In this document: one piece after another, positions 34,549-48,153 of the stretch | Numbering within the stretch: position 1 is the stretch's first letter | Layout: each line of letters begins with the position of its first letter | Assembly (NCBI GenBank): GCA_018292915.2 | Contig: JACVVK020000490.1 | Span: forward strand, 416,001-480,000 | Reading direction: 5' to 3' | DNA: 64,000 bases | Origin: Batillaria attramentaria | Taxonomy: Eukaryota; Mollusca; Gastropoda; Batillariidae | Position numbers and translations under genes: made by a program | The notes under the pieces: model-generated | The model's database searches: none | What the model was told of the DNA's origin: nothing | What the model saw: only the letters and a program-made list of their open reading frames with translations

Positions 34549-34703
34549 TTTTTGAGGACCCTGAAAGTGATGACAGTACTGGTTCTTAAGTTTCAGGTAA
34601 TTCAGAAGGGGCTCAAGATAATAATGAATCGTACTTATTTACGCAAATTCTCACAAAGTGACTCGATGCGGGCACTCCCTCACTCATGCTAACAAATATC
34701 ACG

Positions 34704-34774
<71 letters not shown>

Positions 34775-37227
34775 CAGCTGAATCAAGAGGAAGAACCGAA
34801 ACGGATCTAGCCGAAAGCCAGTCGGAACTGATAGATACGTTTTGTGCCCGGATATATAGATACATGTTAATGAACCATAACATAGCAAATCACTCTAGGC
34901 AGATGAAAACTGAAAACCGATAGTTTACAAACTATGTACGTGTTCACGGTATGTGGTTATGTGTTAGGACCTCACGGACACCACGCTGTTACACGTTGAC
35001 TGGTTCATCTCCAGGGGTCGAGCCATGAGGACGGCCCACACACGCACCAGCAACCGGTCAAGTTGACCATCCGCACACAGGACACAGTGGGAGATTTTTG
35101 TGTGTGTCAGTGTTTGTCTGCTCCAAATGTTGACAACAGGTGCGCAAAGTCAAAGACAACAACGATGGTAATTCCACAATAAACAAACTGACCTGAACTG
35201 TTGAAGGCTGAGAGAGAGAGAGAGAGAGAGTACGGAAAAAATCTGCATGGCAACAAAGGAAACTGCCATGCGAGAACAGGTGCTGAGGGTGCAAGGAACT
35301 GAGACTTTTATCAAGACGGAAAGAAGGACACGGTCAAAATCCCAACAGGTTCAAAACAGGCTTAGAGGAAAAACGAGAACACAAACGTATTCCCAAACTG
35401 AAATTTTCGGCTATGCTCTTAAGAAGCCTTCATCATGGAACAACTGTGTGAACATATACCTTATTTCAATCTGTTCATGGATGGCTATTGGCACCGGCAA
35501 CAAATTAATAAATATGTCTTGTTTGTTGTCGTATACGCGTGATTTGAACTTTTTGCTATTAAAAACATACATTATTCGTTATTACTGACGCAATTACTAC
35601 TTGTCGAAGCATCTTATACATCTCTAATCTGTAGGTTTTTTTGGTGCTGATTTCGGTAACAAACTTGAAAACGACAACACCAACAATAAAACAAAGAAAT
35701 AAATTATGTTGCAATTTGAGTGTGGAACGATTTGTCCGCGCCATTGAAAAGAGAATTATACTGAATCTGCTTTCAAATTATTGACGACACAAAGTCCAAG
35801 TCATTGTACCATTCTTGGCTGTGTCTTTGTTTTGTTTTGGTTTTCCTGTGTGTATTTTGGGTTTCAAGTGTTGTTCTTGGTCTGTTTTGCATTTCTTTTT
35901 AGTCGTTTTGCTTGTTGTGTTTTGCTTTGTTGTTATTACTGTTCGTTTTGGGGACGTTGTTTGTTTTTTGTTGATAATTTTTCGGTATTTCTTAAGCCGC
36001 AGTACGTGAGGATACAGCACTGTGCAGAACCCTCTGCTTGCCACTGTGACGTTTTCGCCGGGCACTGACGTACACAAAGACGTATAGTAACATGCAAACG
36101 CCGACACTTCCCTAACTACACGGGGATGAAACAAAATAGACGGGATTCTTTTCGGTGCTACTAGTGCCAATCCAAATCATTGCACGGTCAACCAGCGGGT
36201 TCCCACGCCATTGCATTGCGGTTTTTGTTGTTGTTGTTGTTGTTGTTGTTGTTGATGATTTTTGATGTTGTTGTTGTTGTTGGGTTGTTGTTTTTTTCAA
36301 ATTCAAACGCCATAGCCGGCACCGGACAAACACTTTTGATTTTCAGTTGTCGGTTAGAACGATTGAAAGTGCACCCGGGGTTTACCAACCAGAAACCGAC
36401 TTGTACTACTACGTTACTACACTTTAAAGATGTGTATATGTTCATGTATTAACTGAAATAAACGGCTTGAAATTGGAGCGATTGTCGTTGAAAATTTTGG
36501 GGAGCATGGCAACGGGAAAAGGTCGTCCATTTTGATTACCCACCGTGAACTAACACTATTGCAATACTGACGAGTCGTTCCAGTAAACAGATAGTGAGCA
36601 TAAACACGCGGCACCGCTTATGTTAATGCTCAGTGGGGGAAAAGTACACATTGACAGTATTGAAATGGCGGACTAGACTGGTAAGTAATTATGATAGATT
36701 AAAACGAAGAGAGAGAGAGAGAGAGAGAGAGAGGTTCTATGTGCACTCCCAACAACAACAACAACAACAAAAAACTCCACTGAGTTGCGCTAGACTCCTT
36801 ATTCTTTCCTCCTCGACGAAACATGGGATACTCGCACCCTATCCGTCTGCCAAACCAGCACAACAAAATAGTCGTCACCCAACAGGCGTCAGTGCCATAA
36901 ATAACGCGGCATGCCGGAGACATTTCACATTTCAGTCGAGTGGTTCGCATTCCTCTGCATACGTAGGTTTTCATACTTTTACAAGCAGCAACCGGACCAG
37001 TTTACCGTGCAGTGAACCAGGGTGAAGTCTACTGAGTCAGTGATGGACAGTAGTACAAGTAAGTAGAATGTACAGAGTGTACCTTGCACTTACCGGACGG
37101 ACGCACCCAGAGGTTGTTGTTGTTTTTTTGTTTTTTGTTGTTGTTTTTTTTTTTGGGGGGGGGGTGTTGTTGTTGTTTAATAAGGGGGAGGTGTGGAGGA
37201 CACTCCAAATATCAAACAACGGGGAAG
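34549..37227. other. No gene; microsatellites
   Basis: (AC)n at 34702-34770, (GA)n at 35211-35230, (TTG)n at 36222-36290 and (GA)n at 36708-36732. Frames across these are low-complexity. No domain or exon chain found in 2.7 kb. Confidence 0.45.
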
Positions 37228-37405
37228 GGTGGATGGGTGGGTGTTTGGGGGTTTAACGTTCTTTTCCACCACATACGGGTGATATCAAAGACGGGGCAAC
37301 GATGAAAAAGCCAGCACAAATATTTGGCCCCAGCCGGGATACGAACTGTACTCACGATTCGAGCATTAGAGGTCCAACGCTCTACCATTCGGCAACAACG
37401 GCTCC
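37228..37405 (-). repeat. tRNA-Arg-like SINE
   Basis: Full length, reversed. The head has an insertion at the B box region (GAACTGTACTCACG for GAACTCACG on the + strand) and a changed A box (CGGCAACAACGG). Poly-C lies at the head side. Confidence 0.85.
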
Positions 37406-38124
37406 CCCCCCCCCCCCCCAAACAACTGGGAATGACTGAGGGGGAAGGGGAAGGGGGGGGGGAGGGATCCCAGCAATTTTCATTAGTCCATTAAGGCATT
37501 TTAGTCAATAAATTAGAATTGCCAAGCGGACAAAAAAGGAAATTTCTTTGGTGTGAGACGGGTGGTGGTAGGCTCGGGGGGGGGGGGGGGGGGACCGATT
37601 GGTTGTTCGCCAGTGTAGGGTACCCGTTAATGTATATACGCAGTCTGTGAATGAGAGGACGTGTCTTGGTGAAGAGGTCAAAGCAGACAGCATTTCTCAA
37701 CTGAGCAGCACTGAGAAGCAAGAATGTAACACCAGTGGTGAAAGATTTACAAAACCGGCGCTGGTAACTTCATTAGGCGACCGCTGAACGGAGAAATGGT
37801 ACACAAGACACACGCACCCGGACACATGTGCCTGAACAGGGGGAGGCGGATAATACATCTACAGTGTGACGACAACGGTGTTCACTGAAACGTTGACAAC
37901 GGGAGAGGCCCGAGTATGTATAAAACATGTTGTTATACCCAACGGGCGTTCTGATCACTTAAAACATACCCTAACACAACAAACAGCCACGCTTAATCCG
38001 GTAGTCACTGAGTTAATCAATCCAAGGCTATTGGCGAACACTTGACCCAGCGAATCCATCGCCTGTTCGACAGAACAGTTCCATTGCACGTGACTTCGGA
38101 ACTGTTTCTCGTTTCTTCGGCTCA
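37406..38124. other. No gene recognised
   Basis: Poly-G at 37578-37593. Nothing else supportable. Confidence 0.4.
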
Positions 38125-38200
38125 GTCGTTGCCCCATCTTTGATATCACCCATACGTGGTGGAAAAGGACGTTAAACTCCCAAATACCCCCCCCCCCACA
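38125..38200 (+). repeat. tRNA-Arg-like SINE, 5' truncated
   Basis: Only the 3' body and tail remain (GTCGTTGCCCC to CCCAAATACCCC). The tRNA-like head is absent. Confidence 0.8.
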
Positions 38201-38860
38201 ACAACCTCCTCACTCACTATTTCGTTGTCATTTTACAGTGACCGATCCCAATTCTGCGCATTTCAGCAGGCACGTTCATTCATCTGTGTAAGTGCATGTT
38301 CTCACAACATTAGCATTACTGTCGATAAATTTTGAAAAGCGACAAAAAGGTGAATGGATGCTAAACGTAACCTTCATTGTTTGAATGCCACACTGGTCTG
38401 AATGGCTTCGACCTCCATGTGTGTGATGGGACATGGACATAGGATGCCTGAGCCACGGTGTAATACGTACGAGTTATCAGGTATTCTACACTTGAACCTG
38501 CTGTTTGTCACCTCGACTGTCAAACAGTGACGAAGGATAGCCGCGCTCGTGATATGTATAGATGTACAAACACGAAACACAGATAGCGGCAGTGCTATCA
38601 AAGCGATGATACCTCATTTGCAATGGCGGTATAAGCACTTTTACTGCTTGCGTAACACTGGTGCGCTGAAATTCTTTAGGTGCATAGTTTTCAGTTGGCG
38701 ATGTCGCACGCGGTGTGATCTGTTGCAAGTAGTCACTGTAATGCGGTAGTATGCAAAAACTGACACAGAGGTAGAGCAGTGGTAGAACTGAACTGACTGC
38801 CACCGTAGTTATGTTAGCACGTCAGTGCACGGAGACCAGAGAGAGAGAGAGAGAGAGAGA

Positions 38861-38980
38861 GGAGTTTAACGTCCTTTTCCACCAAGTATGGGTATTTAGC
38901 CCCAGCCGGGATTCGAACTCACGACCCGAGCATTGAAAGTTCAACCGTGACGTTCTACCATTCGGCCATCCCGGCTCTCC
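38861..38980 (-). repeat. tRNA-Arg-like SINE, internally deleted
   Basis: Head and tail are present, but about 45 bases of body (the ATATCAAAGACGGGGCAACG part) are missing. Flanked on both sides by (GA)n runs (38838-38860, 38984-39010), with (GACA)n beyond. Confidence 0.8.
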
Positions 38981-38985
38981 GGCAA

Positions 38986-39030
<45 letters not shown>

Positions 39031-42000
39031 AAGATCGAGGCAATTCTCACCTTGGAGTTTCGCCTAGGAAAGTTAGGGCGTCGTAAAGCTGGTCGACGTT
39101 TGAGATTGACGCGGGATGCTGCCGGTCTCTGGCATCTTTCATCCGTGACCCGTAACGTTGTCATCTTGAATCTTCTCACAGCACGATTCGCCGTACACCC
39201 ATCAGCAATGTATCAATCCAGAACACGTGTCTTATCCCACTGCAGACATGCTTTATCAGCGATGCATCAACCCACAGGTATCCTATCACACTGTAACATG
39301 CTTTACATGACGCGGTGGTAGACCGCCGCTCCTTTCGTAGCGTTGTCAAACGAGACCATCATTCACATGGACGGACGTACTCCTAGCAGCCTGTTGCTGT
39401 ACCTGTGAGGCAACACACATAAAGAACACGCGTATGTCAGTATCAGTGGCGACTTACAGCTTCTTCGTCATCCGAGCAAAATGTTCTCAAGTGGTTAGTT
39501 GCAGCGAACGAAATGAATGGTTGAAGTGCATGAGTGTTTCACTCAATGGCGCCTTATCGCTGTGGGTGTAAACTAAAAAGAAAGTATGCGCTGCTGCTGC
39601 ATAATTATGACACAGATTTTTCTTTCTAAACCGATAAACGAATGAGTTTCAGCCAGTTAATACCACGGCAATTTCGAAGCTTGCAGCTGTATGTATTTTA
39701 TACTGAAGTCACATGAAACAACAGTGGTAACTAAATATGTAGAGGGGGTGAAAATGGAAATGCCCGTTACGTATACATGGGTGACACTTAAAGCGGCATC
39801 TGGCAGGATGAGCAACTCTCACAAAAACGTGTTTTGCACAGATGGTGCCCCTAATGAGTCAGCAGTCCTCCCAAACTGTATTTTAAAGCATTGTAAACTA
39901 GGCCTAGTAATGTCGCCAGCGACCACGTGCGAGTGGCACTGCGACGGCCACAAGTCGCAGCTTTAGTCTGTTTTATACAAACGCGCCACTTCACTTGAAC
40001 GTGAAATTAGGTGGCAGGCGCATGTCTTGGCTCGTATCTTAGCGACGACGGTCCCAAAATGCTTCATACTTTGCACAGTTCTAAATGGTATGTTCTTGTC
40101 CGCACGGTTATAAGCCTAGGTCGGTCTGTGAACCTAATAAACCTGCAGGAGGTATCTTTAAATTTTGAAAAAAGACCGAAGCCGACCCAGGCTGGGGTGC
40201 AGAGGCACTAGGTTCCACAATGCCGAAACTCCCAGCCAAACACAAAGTTTAGCAATTTTAGAAGTATTTGGTGGCCTTTCCTAGCATTCAAAGAGTAACA
40301 TATGAATGTGACACGTATCTCTAGCTTGCTACTAACAGTACTGCATGAACCATGTTTGCTCAACAAAGGAATTTCAGTCAGGGCAGGTTTAAACAACAAC
40401 AACAACAAAACGGATTTCAGTCACCCGAAGTGAAGAGTGTCACCCATGCGTATAACATCTCCGTCCGCTTTTTTTTTTTTTTTTTTTTAACAATACAAGT
40501 AAACAAAGTTGTACCTGGCCTCTAATCTTAGAAAAAAAATCACGCTTTTTGTTTACAAATACGTACACTTTACCTTGAAAAAAACAACAACAACACAAAA
40601 ACAGCGGCAACACCAAAACCATTACAGCAGCCTTTCAGAGTGACCCGTCCAAGTATCCACGCCGCAGAGCAAACCTGAAACATGTATCGACTAACTGTGA
40701 AAAACTGAAACGTCATCAAATCTCCGAACGTCATTGCGAGCTGACTGAAGGCAACCGCCGTGAAAGGAGTGTTAAATTGTGTACGCGTCTGTGTTAGAGA
40801 AGGCCGCTGCAGGCTAAATATTATACAAATTACGATGCAGGCACGTTTTGATCGGACATCAGTATTTGCAAGTCTGAGTACTCAGGGTTCGCGGTTTCAC
40901 TGGGGATTGACTGCTCCATGTTCAGTGCTGCGGGCGATTCCGACATTCATCAATATTGACGGCTCAGATTTCGCTTCAGTTTAGGCGCAGACAAATAATT
41001 ATGGTTATTAGTAGACGGAGAGTGGTAGACGCCTCCTGAAATGAGAGTAACTGATAAAACGCAGTACCTCTTGAAGTGCGTGTGGCCAAAAACTAGGCAG
41101 TACTGATCCCGTCATACGGCGCGCCGAAACTGACGTATTCACTGTCATAGAATATTAAATGTAATTTATCAACGATGTTCAGCCTTCCAAGTTCCCAACT
41201 GTGTCACCTTTAGAACCGGAGTACACATTTTGAAGATATCTCCACAAACATGGTGGTGTCTGTTTGTCTGCCGAGTTTACGAAGACCACTGTAGTCATGC
41301 AGGAGTTGAGTTGCTTGTTCTGGGTCGGCTGTCGGTGTGTGAGAGCTGGTGACTGACTAGGCCGGTCCGTGAACGATGTGTACGACGACAGTTGAGCTGG
41401 GACCATACCCACTGTACAGGACCTTGACTGATGTCATACACTGGGACCCTTCCCTCTACCCACTTCCGTATTCGCTTCCCTATGCACTGATCGCCCACCA
41501 CAACATGCTTTTTATAGAACTAAAACAACCAAATAACCAACCAACAAACAAACAAACTAAAATTTGTCAACTGCACTGTGACATCGTGTATTTTTTACAC
41601 CAGTTGTTGACGGGGACACTTGGGCAGTTATTCTACTCAAGAAAAGAGTGCTGAACCCACCAACTTGACGTTTTCTGAATTGCCTCAGGGTCTTTTGCTG
41701 GTACCTTCAATGTGCCGGCCAGTGTGAGTGTTTAGTACTGTACATGGAAACTAAAGTGAAAAACAGTAATTTAGAATTAAAACTGGCGGACAGGTCTTCT
41801 TGGTATTCTTCTACAACCCAACATCAAACTCCCTATGTCTATATGCCTCTCTCGAGTGGACCCGAGATTCCAGCCCAGAGTTACAATTGTCGTCTTTCGT
41901 ACACTCAAGCGGATTTTTCTCCGTCGCGATTGAGCAGCCCGTCTCCGCCCCCAAGGACTAAAGACCCCGATGCTTATTTTCCGCCGCATTAACTCGGGTC

Positions 42001-42223
42001 AGCCATCCATCAAAATCTAACGGGGGGTCATCCTGAGCGACAAACGTCATGAGTAGGTCTTAGTGCATGCACCCTCCGGGAAAGATTGTCACAATCCCAC
42101 GTCGTGTCGAATACGTGACGTAACAGGATAGTCCAGAGACACGCAGACGGCCACTTTTTCAAAGACTCCTAACGTCCAAACTTGCAAAAGACGTTCACAT
42201 TCTTAACATGGCACTAGATGCGG
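39031..42223. other. No gene recognised
   Basis: 3.2 kb with ATG-started frames of up to 92 codons (for example 39691-39966 and 41744-41992), without similarity to a known family or compatible neighbours. A T run lies at 40470-40488. Confidence 0.4.
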
Positions 42224-42397
42224 GTGGGGTGGGTGGGTGTTTGGGGGCTTAACGTCCGTTTCCACCACATACGGGTGATATTAAAGACGGGGCAACGATG
42301 AAGAAGCCAGCACAAATATTTGGCCCCAACCGGGATACGAACTCACGACCCGAGCATTAGAAGTCCAACGCTCTACCATTCGGCCACCCTGGCTCCC
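42224..42397 (-). repeat. tRNA-Arg-like SINE, full length
   Basis: Close to the reference copy, with GGCTTAACGTCCG at the tail and ACCGGGATACG at the B box. A second SINE fragment follows directly, suggesting nested or adjacent insertion. Confidence 0.85.
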
Positions 42398-42404
42398 CGG
42401 CACC

Positions 42405-42575
42405 AGATGACGTGGTGCGAAGGGTCAGCTCAGCTATCTAAGTTTCGGAATTTAGAATTGCATTTAGTTTTCAAAAAATGTGGGATCAGTGAACATTTGT
42501 AGAGCCGATGGGGAGGAAGCCGGAGCCGGTACCTGGAGAGACCCCCCGACGGTCGGCTCGAATGAACATGACTCA
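42405..42575 (-). repeat. GGCGCTTT-tail SINE, body fragment
   Basis: Matches the body of the SINE at 13741-14115 (GGTGCGAAGGGTCAGCTCAG, and the GGAGGAAGCCGGAG part). It lacks both the tRNA-like head and the 3' tail. Confidence 0.65.
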
Positions 42576-45050
42576 CGGCACAGTTCAAGTTAGAGTTTAC
42601 TTGAAAGCTCGGCCAGGTTGTGGAATTTCCCTATTACTGCGAATCAATTCACTTTATGACTTACTATTGTTATTTGATATCATTAATACATTGCCGGTAA
42701 GAACTGATTGTTTAATATGATATCAATGATACAAACCAAATAAAGAGATTACATAGAATATACTTACTAAGTCAGCTGACAATCCTGGTGCCAGCGATGT
42801 ACCGTGATGAACAAAATGATTCAAGGGGAAGTTGTGTTCCCGCATTAATAGGCACACACACAATCATACGTATCCTGCATCACCACAGACAAGACTTATC
42901 CTGTTCTCTGCTGGTATCAGATATCACAAACGTAGCCGTCATTTTTGCTATTCAGTGTTCAGTTTCCAGCCAGTGTAGTCTGCCGGTATGAACGTCTGAC
43001 ATTTGGAAGTCAATAGTGCGACTTCCAGATTTTTTTTTTATGCCAGTAAACTGTTTATTTCCTGAACTAGACTGATCAAAATTATTATCGTAGCTTGCGT
43101 GTTCAAAATGTAAACACTGCGTACACGTCAGTGTTTGTGACGATCAACTTTTCCGATCTCAGTCACTGATTTTCCGACGACGCACTGAACTGACACAGCC
43201 GTGCTGAAGTAAGGCCAATCGGTCACACTTCCTGTTATATATGAAAATGAAATGAATGATATCTTCCAAACTGACAGCACGTACAGTTAATATGCCGTGC
43301 AATGGCTTCAGTCAGTGCATGTCAAATGCCTCAGTAACGCGTGTGGCGTCAGTAAACGACTAATTGAAAGCGACACTCGGCGTATTCCACTTTGAGACTG
43401 CGACCAGAGACACAAGTGCACAAAACGCTTTCAAGAAAACGTCCTCTATCTCACTCTTGCAGTCGGACTCACGCGTAAGGAATGGTCCACAGGAATGCCA
43501 GACCGCGACGTAACACGACACCACACTACACTGCCGCATCTCGGAGCACTACGGTGTATACCTGGGGTTGGGGGGGGGGGGGGGTTGGGGACAAAGGAAT
43601 TCGGCATCACAACACAAGAGCACGAGCGGCATAGCCGGAGCAGCATGCTTCGCAACATTGTCAAGAGGACAGAAAACACACCCCACAGCCTCCATGACAT
43701 GTGGCCGTGATCAAACAGCGCGGCCCCTCAGTGACGAGAAAGCCAGAGTTGGGACTGTAGGCCAGGCGAGAGGGACAAACATGGCCTTTGATATGGGCCA
43801 CCACTGCCTTGACTTTTTACCCCTCCCTCCCCCTCTCTCGCCAGAGCCCAGCCAGCGCTGGACCGCGACATCCGGCAAAAAAACAATAGCTGGAGCAGAT
43901 GCCAGCAAGCCATCGGGCCGTGGTCAAAAAGTAAGGGAGTGACGGGTGTATAGCAGCTTATCCTTGAAAACTTGTTCCTGTCAGGCTCGATTTCGTCTTC
44001 TACTCATTCCATCTGCTGCCACGCCCACTTGTATGAACGACGTCTTGCCTGTTATGCGTGTTGCAGGTAATTGTTCAAAAATGGTGTGTGCGTGCGTGCG
44101 TGCGTGCGTGCGCGCGCGCGCGCGCGCGTGTGTGTGTGTGTGCAGGGGGATGGGCATCATGGGGGCATTTTCTTTGCACACAGCTTAGAATGGTCACCTT
44201 CCTCGAATAGTTGGGCAGAAGATGTGATTTTGCCAGCCTCTCTTCAGCTAATACAAATTGCAAAAAGCAGCACTCTCAGCTTTGAGCTGTGTAGTGGTGA
44301 AAAAAAGAGCATTCATTCATATGTGCACTCTCTCTCTCACACACACATACACACCCCCACCAGTAAAAAGTTGCCAACTTTGAACAAACAAATGCAATTA
44401 AAAAAAAAAAATGCATCCATTTAATTTATGTAGGTACGTGATCAAAATACATGTACATGTAATACTGATAGGAATTCCTAGAACATCTAACAGTTTAATA
44501 AACAACAATAACAGAAAAAAAATATCCATACACATGTTGACACAGGAACAGTGAACACTTGATAATTCTATGTAGCATATTCCTATGTGTTGTGCCCCAT
44601 ATTTTCAGACAGCAGTAACTTTCTAAATTTTTTTCTCCGGCAAGTCGCCCACCATTATCAAGCTTATTATTCTGACAACATCGCATTTACCCCCCCCCCC
44701 CCCCCCCAAAAAAAACAAACAAAAAAACCCACACCAAAACAACAACAACAAAAAACAACAACAGCAAACAAACACACTCACACAAAATCCAAAACAAAAC
44801 AACATAAAAAAACACACACAAAAACAACAACAACCAACCAACCAACCAAGCACTGTTTCAGTCAGCATGTCACCGTCATAAAGCGTTAATGAAATGTTTA
44901 GGAAACTGGTCAAAGGCTAACTGGGAAGAGTTAACATGATGATGCAACCTGCAGGTGATTTCAAGTATGTGTACAAATCTGCTTTCTCCAAAATGTTGAG
45001 ATTAAAAACAACAACCAAAAAAAAAAAAACCCAGCAGAACAAAACAGCCA
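42576..45050. other. No gene; microsatellite and A-rich runs
   Basis: CAGT/ACTG tetramers are again frequent at 43130-43360. Poly-G at 43569-43583, (GTGC)n/(CG)n/(TG)n at 44084-44143 and A/C-rich low complexity at 44690-44850. The last part may include the 3' UTR of the minus-strand gene that starts at 47296. Confidence 0.4.
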
Positions 45051-47296
45051 CTATTGTAATGAAGCACAGCATTTCTTCTGATGTTTCAGCAGACTACTGC
45101 GCCATCCGTACACCTTTCCGCATTGACAAGTAAAGAATTGTTGTCCTTCGTGATATTTACTGATATGGTCCCGTCTTGCGGCCCGGTCTCGGAAAGCCAT
45201 GTTGCACGCGTCACACTTGTACGGCTGCCGTCCGCATCTCGCCATGTGATCCAGCATGTATTTCTTGCAGCCGAACTGTTTGCCACAGCGAGAGCACTGA
45301 AATGGTTTGCTGTCAGAGTGGATGCAGTTAATGTGACTGTCAAGAAGTTCTTGTCGGGCAAACTTCTTCCCACAGCCTGGAGTGGGGCAAACTAGCGGTT
45401 CTCCCATCTGGTGTTTCAACCTCTGGTGTCTGGTCAGCGCCGACCGGTTGGACAGATACATGCCACAGACATCACACACCTTCCTGCCCTGCTTCCCAGT
45501 TTCACAATTCCTTGAGTCAGATTTCTCATCAGAGTCAGCTGAACACATGTTATTGTCCACTCCTGTTTTATCGTGTTCTAGTTTTGCCGCCAATGAAAAG
45601 TGCATCATCAGCAAGCACTCAGTGTTATCTTGTCTCTGCTTCCTCCTCTTTGGCATTGGTTGAGGCACATCTGATACAAGTCTATCAAGAGACGCAACAG
45701 TGCTCATTAAGTCGCCTGACACGGATTTACTTGGCCGACAGGCCGGACTTTCTGAGGGAGTTTTCTTACGGAGGGTTTTCTTCTTTTTCACATCAGCATG
45801 CACCCTGTCATATTTGGAACCTGTACTGGACTGCCTGCACTGCGACTGTCGAAGTTCCCTAGTCGGTGGACTGTCATTGTCGCTTCTGTACCACAACTCA
45901 CTCTTGTCCTCTTGATCACTGTCATTACAAATGGAAGGGCTTTTGTTTGTCTCTGACTGTGTTCCTGGCCAGCTCATGCCAGGAAACTGAGATATTTCTG
46001 AGACAGGTTCCTCACACCTCTCCTCTTTCACCAAGCTTCTGTCCACTACATGTTCACATGCTTGTTGCTGCAAGGGCAGGTTATCCAGCATCTGGTGATG
46101 TTGAAAACCTGGGTCTGTAAAGCTTCCAGTGGGTGCAACATGTGGGTGTGACACGTACGTGAATGTCTCAGTCAATGGTGACTGCTGGCAGGATTGTTGG
46201 TGTTCGCCCATCGAGCCTGATGGAAAAGCTGGAACATTCTGTGTGAAGTGGTCAAGAATGCACAGAACATCAGAGAAACTGTCATCAGCGAATGGAATGC
46301 GTAGCCCCGCTAGCAGCTTTTTCAGCTTCCCCATTTCTAGTCCATACTCCAGGGTACCTAGACAGAAGAAAAAAAATTAAAATATAATACAACTTTTTAT
46401 GAGATTAAACAAGAATGAGATTTTGACAGTTAGGTAACTGTAAATGACACACATGATCTGCACGATTTACACGTCTGATCAACTCTGTCTCCCAGTGTCT
46501 CTTTGTATCTGGAATAATATAACATGTATATCAGGGACTGACAAAATAAGAGCTGAGAAAATAGTAATGAAAACTAAACGGGAAAGGGGTGGGGTGGGGT
46601 GGTTGGTGTGTACAGCCAGTCCTGTGTCAATAGTCCTCCATGTCGATAGTCTGAATTCTCATTAGTCCTGCAGTCAGTTGTCGTACATGTCGATTACACT
46701 TACACAAAGTCTCATCAGTATTACGTATCATTAGTCCTACATGTCTATAGTCCTATACTCGTTTTGATTTTTCCAGTAGAACTATCATCACGTAGGACTG
46801 ATGAGACTTTGTGCAAGTGTAGGACTATGGACATGTAGGACCATCGAGCGCAGGACTATCAATAAAAAATGCGTAAAATCGTCGGACTAGTGACACGTAG
46901 GCCCGATAACCGCAGGACTATCAACACATCTATTGGCACATTCGACTTCAATAAGTAAGACCATATAGCAGCCCCGAAAGTGGAGGGGGTGAGGGGACGA
47001 TGGGAGGAAATGTTTGAGTTCTTTTCCAAGAACTTACACGCTGCCAGCTGTGCGTTGACTGCATAGACGATGGTCCCCTTCTCCGATTTCGTTCCCTTGC
47101 TTGTGTGAACGTTGTTTAGGACGCCACAGGGGCAGGCAATTACGAGAACGCTGGCAAGACCAAATCGTGATTCGCTTTGCGTGCGGTTCAAATCCAACTG
47201 CAAACTGCAAGCTTGACACTGCATCTGTTTCGCAAGCTCAGAGAGATCCACGATTCTCTGGCCATAGTTCCAGGTCATTTCAGGCTCAGCGTTCAT
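45051..47296 (-). CDS. Mutator-like-transposase-domain / C2H2 zinc-finger fusion protein
   Basis: Two coding exons, 47296-47038 and 46357-45051, give 521 codons. The donor is T|GTAAGT and the acceptor TTCTGTCTAG; the split codon TGT (Cys) restores frame exactly. Residues about 7-110 read like the N-terminal region of the Mutator-like transposase domain found in many invertebrate proteins: YGQRIVDLSELAKQM, paired CxxC and CPC cysteines, TSKGTKSEKG, a YAVNAQLA segment and GKLKKLLAGLRIPF. A serine-rich, polar linker follows. The C-terminal 130 residues hold five zinc fingers: CDVCGMYLSNRSALTRH type, CPTPGCGKKFARQELL type, CSRCGKQFGCKKYM ending in Cys, CDACNMAF, and an atypical CQC finger ending in Cys. 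No catalytic core domain is present. It is likely nuclear and DNA-binding, either a domesticated transposase fragment or a host zinc-finger gene that captured one. The start ATG is the first in frame after a TTG-opened extension. Confidence 0.75.
46610..46930. repeat. Fold-back repeat in the zinc-finger gene intron
   Basis: 46697-46719 and 46797-46819 form an inverted repeat matching at 22 of 23 bases (CACTTACACAAAGTCTCATC on the left). Around it, variants of GTCCTACATGTC and its complement GACATGTAGGAC recur several times. The whole stretch could fold into a long imperfect stem. Confidence 0.65.
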
Positions 47297-47674
47297 GTTT
47301 GCTTTTCCCAGATGACACGTTTTGATGTGCACCCAGTGTGTAAACAAAAGCAAAAGCAGACAGATTTTGTGCCGGAAGTTTCATCCTTATTCGGTTCGAG
47401 CCGAATGGAGAAAACATGAATCCATCGGAAACACGGACCGTGCACCGGATTTGTACCTCCTGGTGCGCCCACCGGCAGAGACATAATAGGGTACATATGA
47501 CTTCATGTTGTTTTGTTTGTTTGTTTTGTTTTCTGTGTTCATTCTTGAAATGGCTCTCCTCTAAAACACAAATCAGGTCTTTTTATTCATGAATGCGGGT
47601 GATTTTCACACAAGTTTAATGTACAAAATCATAACCATTTCAAATTTCACCATATCGTGAATGACAGGTTATGC
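47297..47674. other. Short intergenic gap
   Basis: Lies between the zinc-finger gene start and the 3' end of ADAT3. TTTATT at 47582-47587 (AATAAA on the minus strand) could be the ADAT3 polyadenylation signal, but it is about 570 bases past that stop and unproven. Confidence 0.35.
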
Positions 47675-47836
47675 GGTGTTTGGGGGTTTAACGTCCTTTT
47701 CCACCACAATGGGTGATATCAAAGACAGGGCAACGATGAAAAAGCCAGCACAAATATTTGGCCCCAGACGGGATACTAACTCACGACCTGAACAATAGAA
47801 GTCCAACGCTCTACCGTTCGGCCACCCCGGCTCCCC
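47675..47836 (-). repeat. tRNA-Arg-like SINE, full length
   Basis: Reversed copy with TTTGGGGGTTTAACG at the tail and CGGCTCCCC at the head. It lies just downstream of ADAT3, possibly in its 3' UTR. Confidence 0.85.
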
Positions 47837-48153
47837 TGACAACTTATGCATTTTTATCTGCACACACACACACTATTTACAAGGACCTGTATTCACTTTC
47901 GGAAATTATTACTTTATGCAGTTTGCACTGACTAGGCCTCCGTACACAAACATAAACACAAATTTAAGACGCCCACAAAAACAAATGCTTCAGGAGAAAA
48001 CACACACACACACACACACACAACTTAAACTGGTGTTGGCGAAAACTAGCAAGTACATAACATGGCAGCCATACACATACTGAAAATGTCAGTATTTGTT
48101 TTGTGTTTATCACAGCCATAAAATTACTCCTCTCTTGTCTGCAGAACATCTAG

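Noticed and set aside
39691..39966. 91-codon ATG-started frame
   Set aside because: No recognisable family, no neighbouring exons and no repeat support. Left as unassigned.
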